Shown here: positions 63,977-64,000 of the stretch, one piece after another | Numbering within the stretch: position 1 is the first letter of the stretch | Layout of the letters: every line of letters begins with the position of its first letter | Origin: Heyndrickxia coagulans 36D1 | GTDB taxonomy: Bacteria; Bacillota; Bacilli; Bacillales; Bacillaceae_C | Direction: 5' to 3' | Length of the DNA stretch: 64,000 nt | Assembly (NCBI RefSeq): GCF_000169195.2 | Contig: NC_016023.1 | Span: forward strand, 62,001-126,000 | Made by a program: the position numbers and the translations under genes | Notes under the pieces: model-generated | The model's input: the letters and a program-made list of their open reading frames with translations, nothing else | What the model was told of the DNA's origin: nothing | Databases searched by the model: none

Positions 63977-64000
63977 AAAAATAAAGGGGAGATTTTACCA

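Overview
The window reads as a chromosomal segment of an endospore-forming Bacillaceae. From about 51.3 kb down to position 1 on the minus strand it follows, gene by gene, the Bacillus subtilis order rqcH-yloB-yloC-remA-gmk-rpoZ-coaBC-priA-def-fmt-rsmB-prpC-prkC-rsgA-rpe-thiN-spoVM-rpmB-yloU-fakA-sdaAB-sdaAA-recG-fapR-plsX-fabD-fabG-acpP-rnc-smc-ftsY-ylxM-ffh-rpsP-khpA-ylqD-rimM-trmD-rplS-(lepB)-rbgA-rnhB-ylqG-ylqH-sucC-sucD-dprA-topA-xerC-hslV. The protein sequences and moderate GC content suggest Heyndrickxia (Weizmannia, formerly Bacillus) coagulans or a close relative. That identification is my inference and has not been tested by a search.

Positions 1-51,300 (housekeeping): chromosome dimer resolution and the codY-operon head (xerC, hslV), DNA topology (topA), DNA uptake (dprA), TCA cycle (sucCD), ribosome assembly and translation (rbgA, rplS, trmD, rimM, rpsP, rpmB, rsgA, fmt, def), protein targeting and secretion (ffh, ftsY, ylxM, lepB), chromosome condensation (smc, rnc), FapR-controlled lipid synthesis (fapR-plsX-fabD-fabG, acpP), serine catabolism (sdaAA/AB), replication restart and repair (priA, recG), Ser/Thr signalling (prkC/prpC), sporulation (spoVM), cofactor synthesis (coaBC, thiN) and ribosome rescue (rqcH). 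Many neighbours overlap by 4-11 bp, so they are probably translationally coupled. Two genes expected from the B. subtilis order are absent here: trmFO (between topA and xerC) and rlmN (between rsmB and prpC). topA carries two compensating frameshifts and spoVM ends three codons early; both changes sit in or near homopolymer runs and may be sequencing errors.

Positions 51,300-64,000 (accessory): a bile-acid/sodium-symporter-family transporter; an array of eight 52-bp tandem repeats, each able to fold into a hairpin; queE/queD; a decayed IS630-type transposase split by a 225-bp MITE with 13-bp terminal inverted repeats and a 4-bp target duplication; a 21-bp repeat tract; a GPH-family sugar symporter; a flavin dehydrogenase; a Cof-type HAD phosphatase; an AI-2E-family membrane protein; an AT-rich SatA-like acetyltransferase; a decayed IS1595-type transposase; and an LmrA/YxaF-type TetR repressor with a matching operator at its own promoter and at the promoter of the next gene, which starts at the window edge.

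I see no rRNA, tRNA, CRISPR array or prophage. No complete novel multi-gene system is visible. The observations most worth following are the 52-bp palindromic repeat array with a possible solo relative between rsgA and prkC, the MITE, the short spoVM, the Gly in place of the HslV N-terminal Ser, and the nested recG terminator / fapR promoter / FapR operator.
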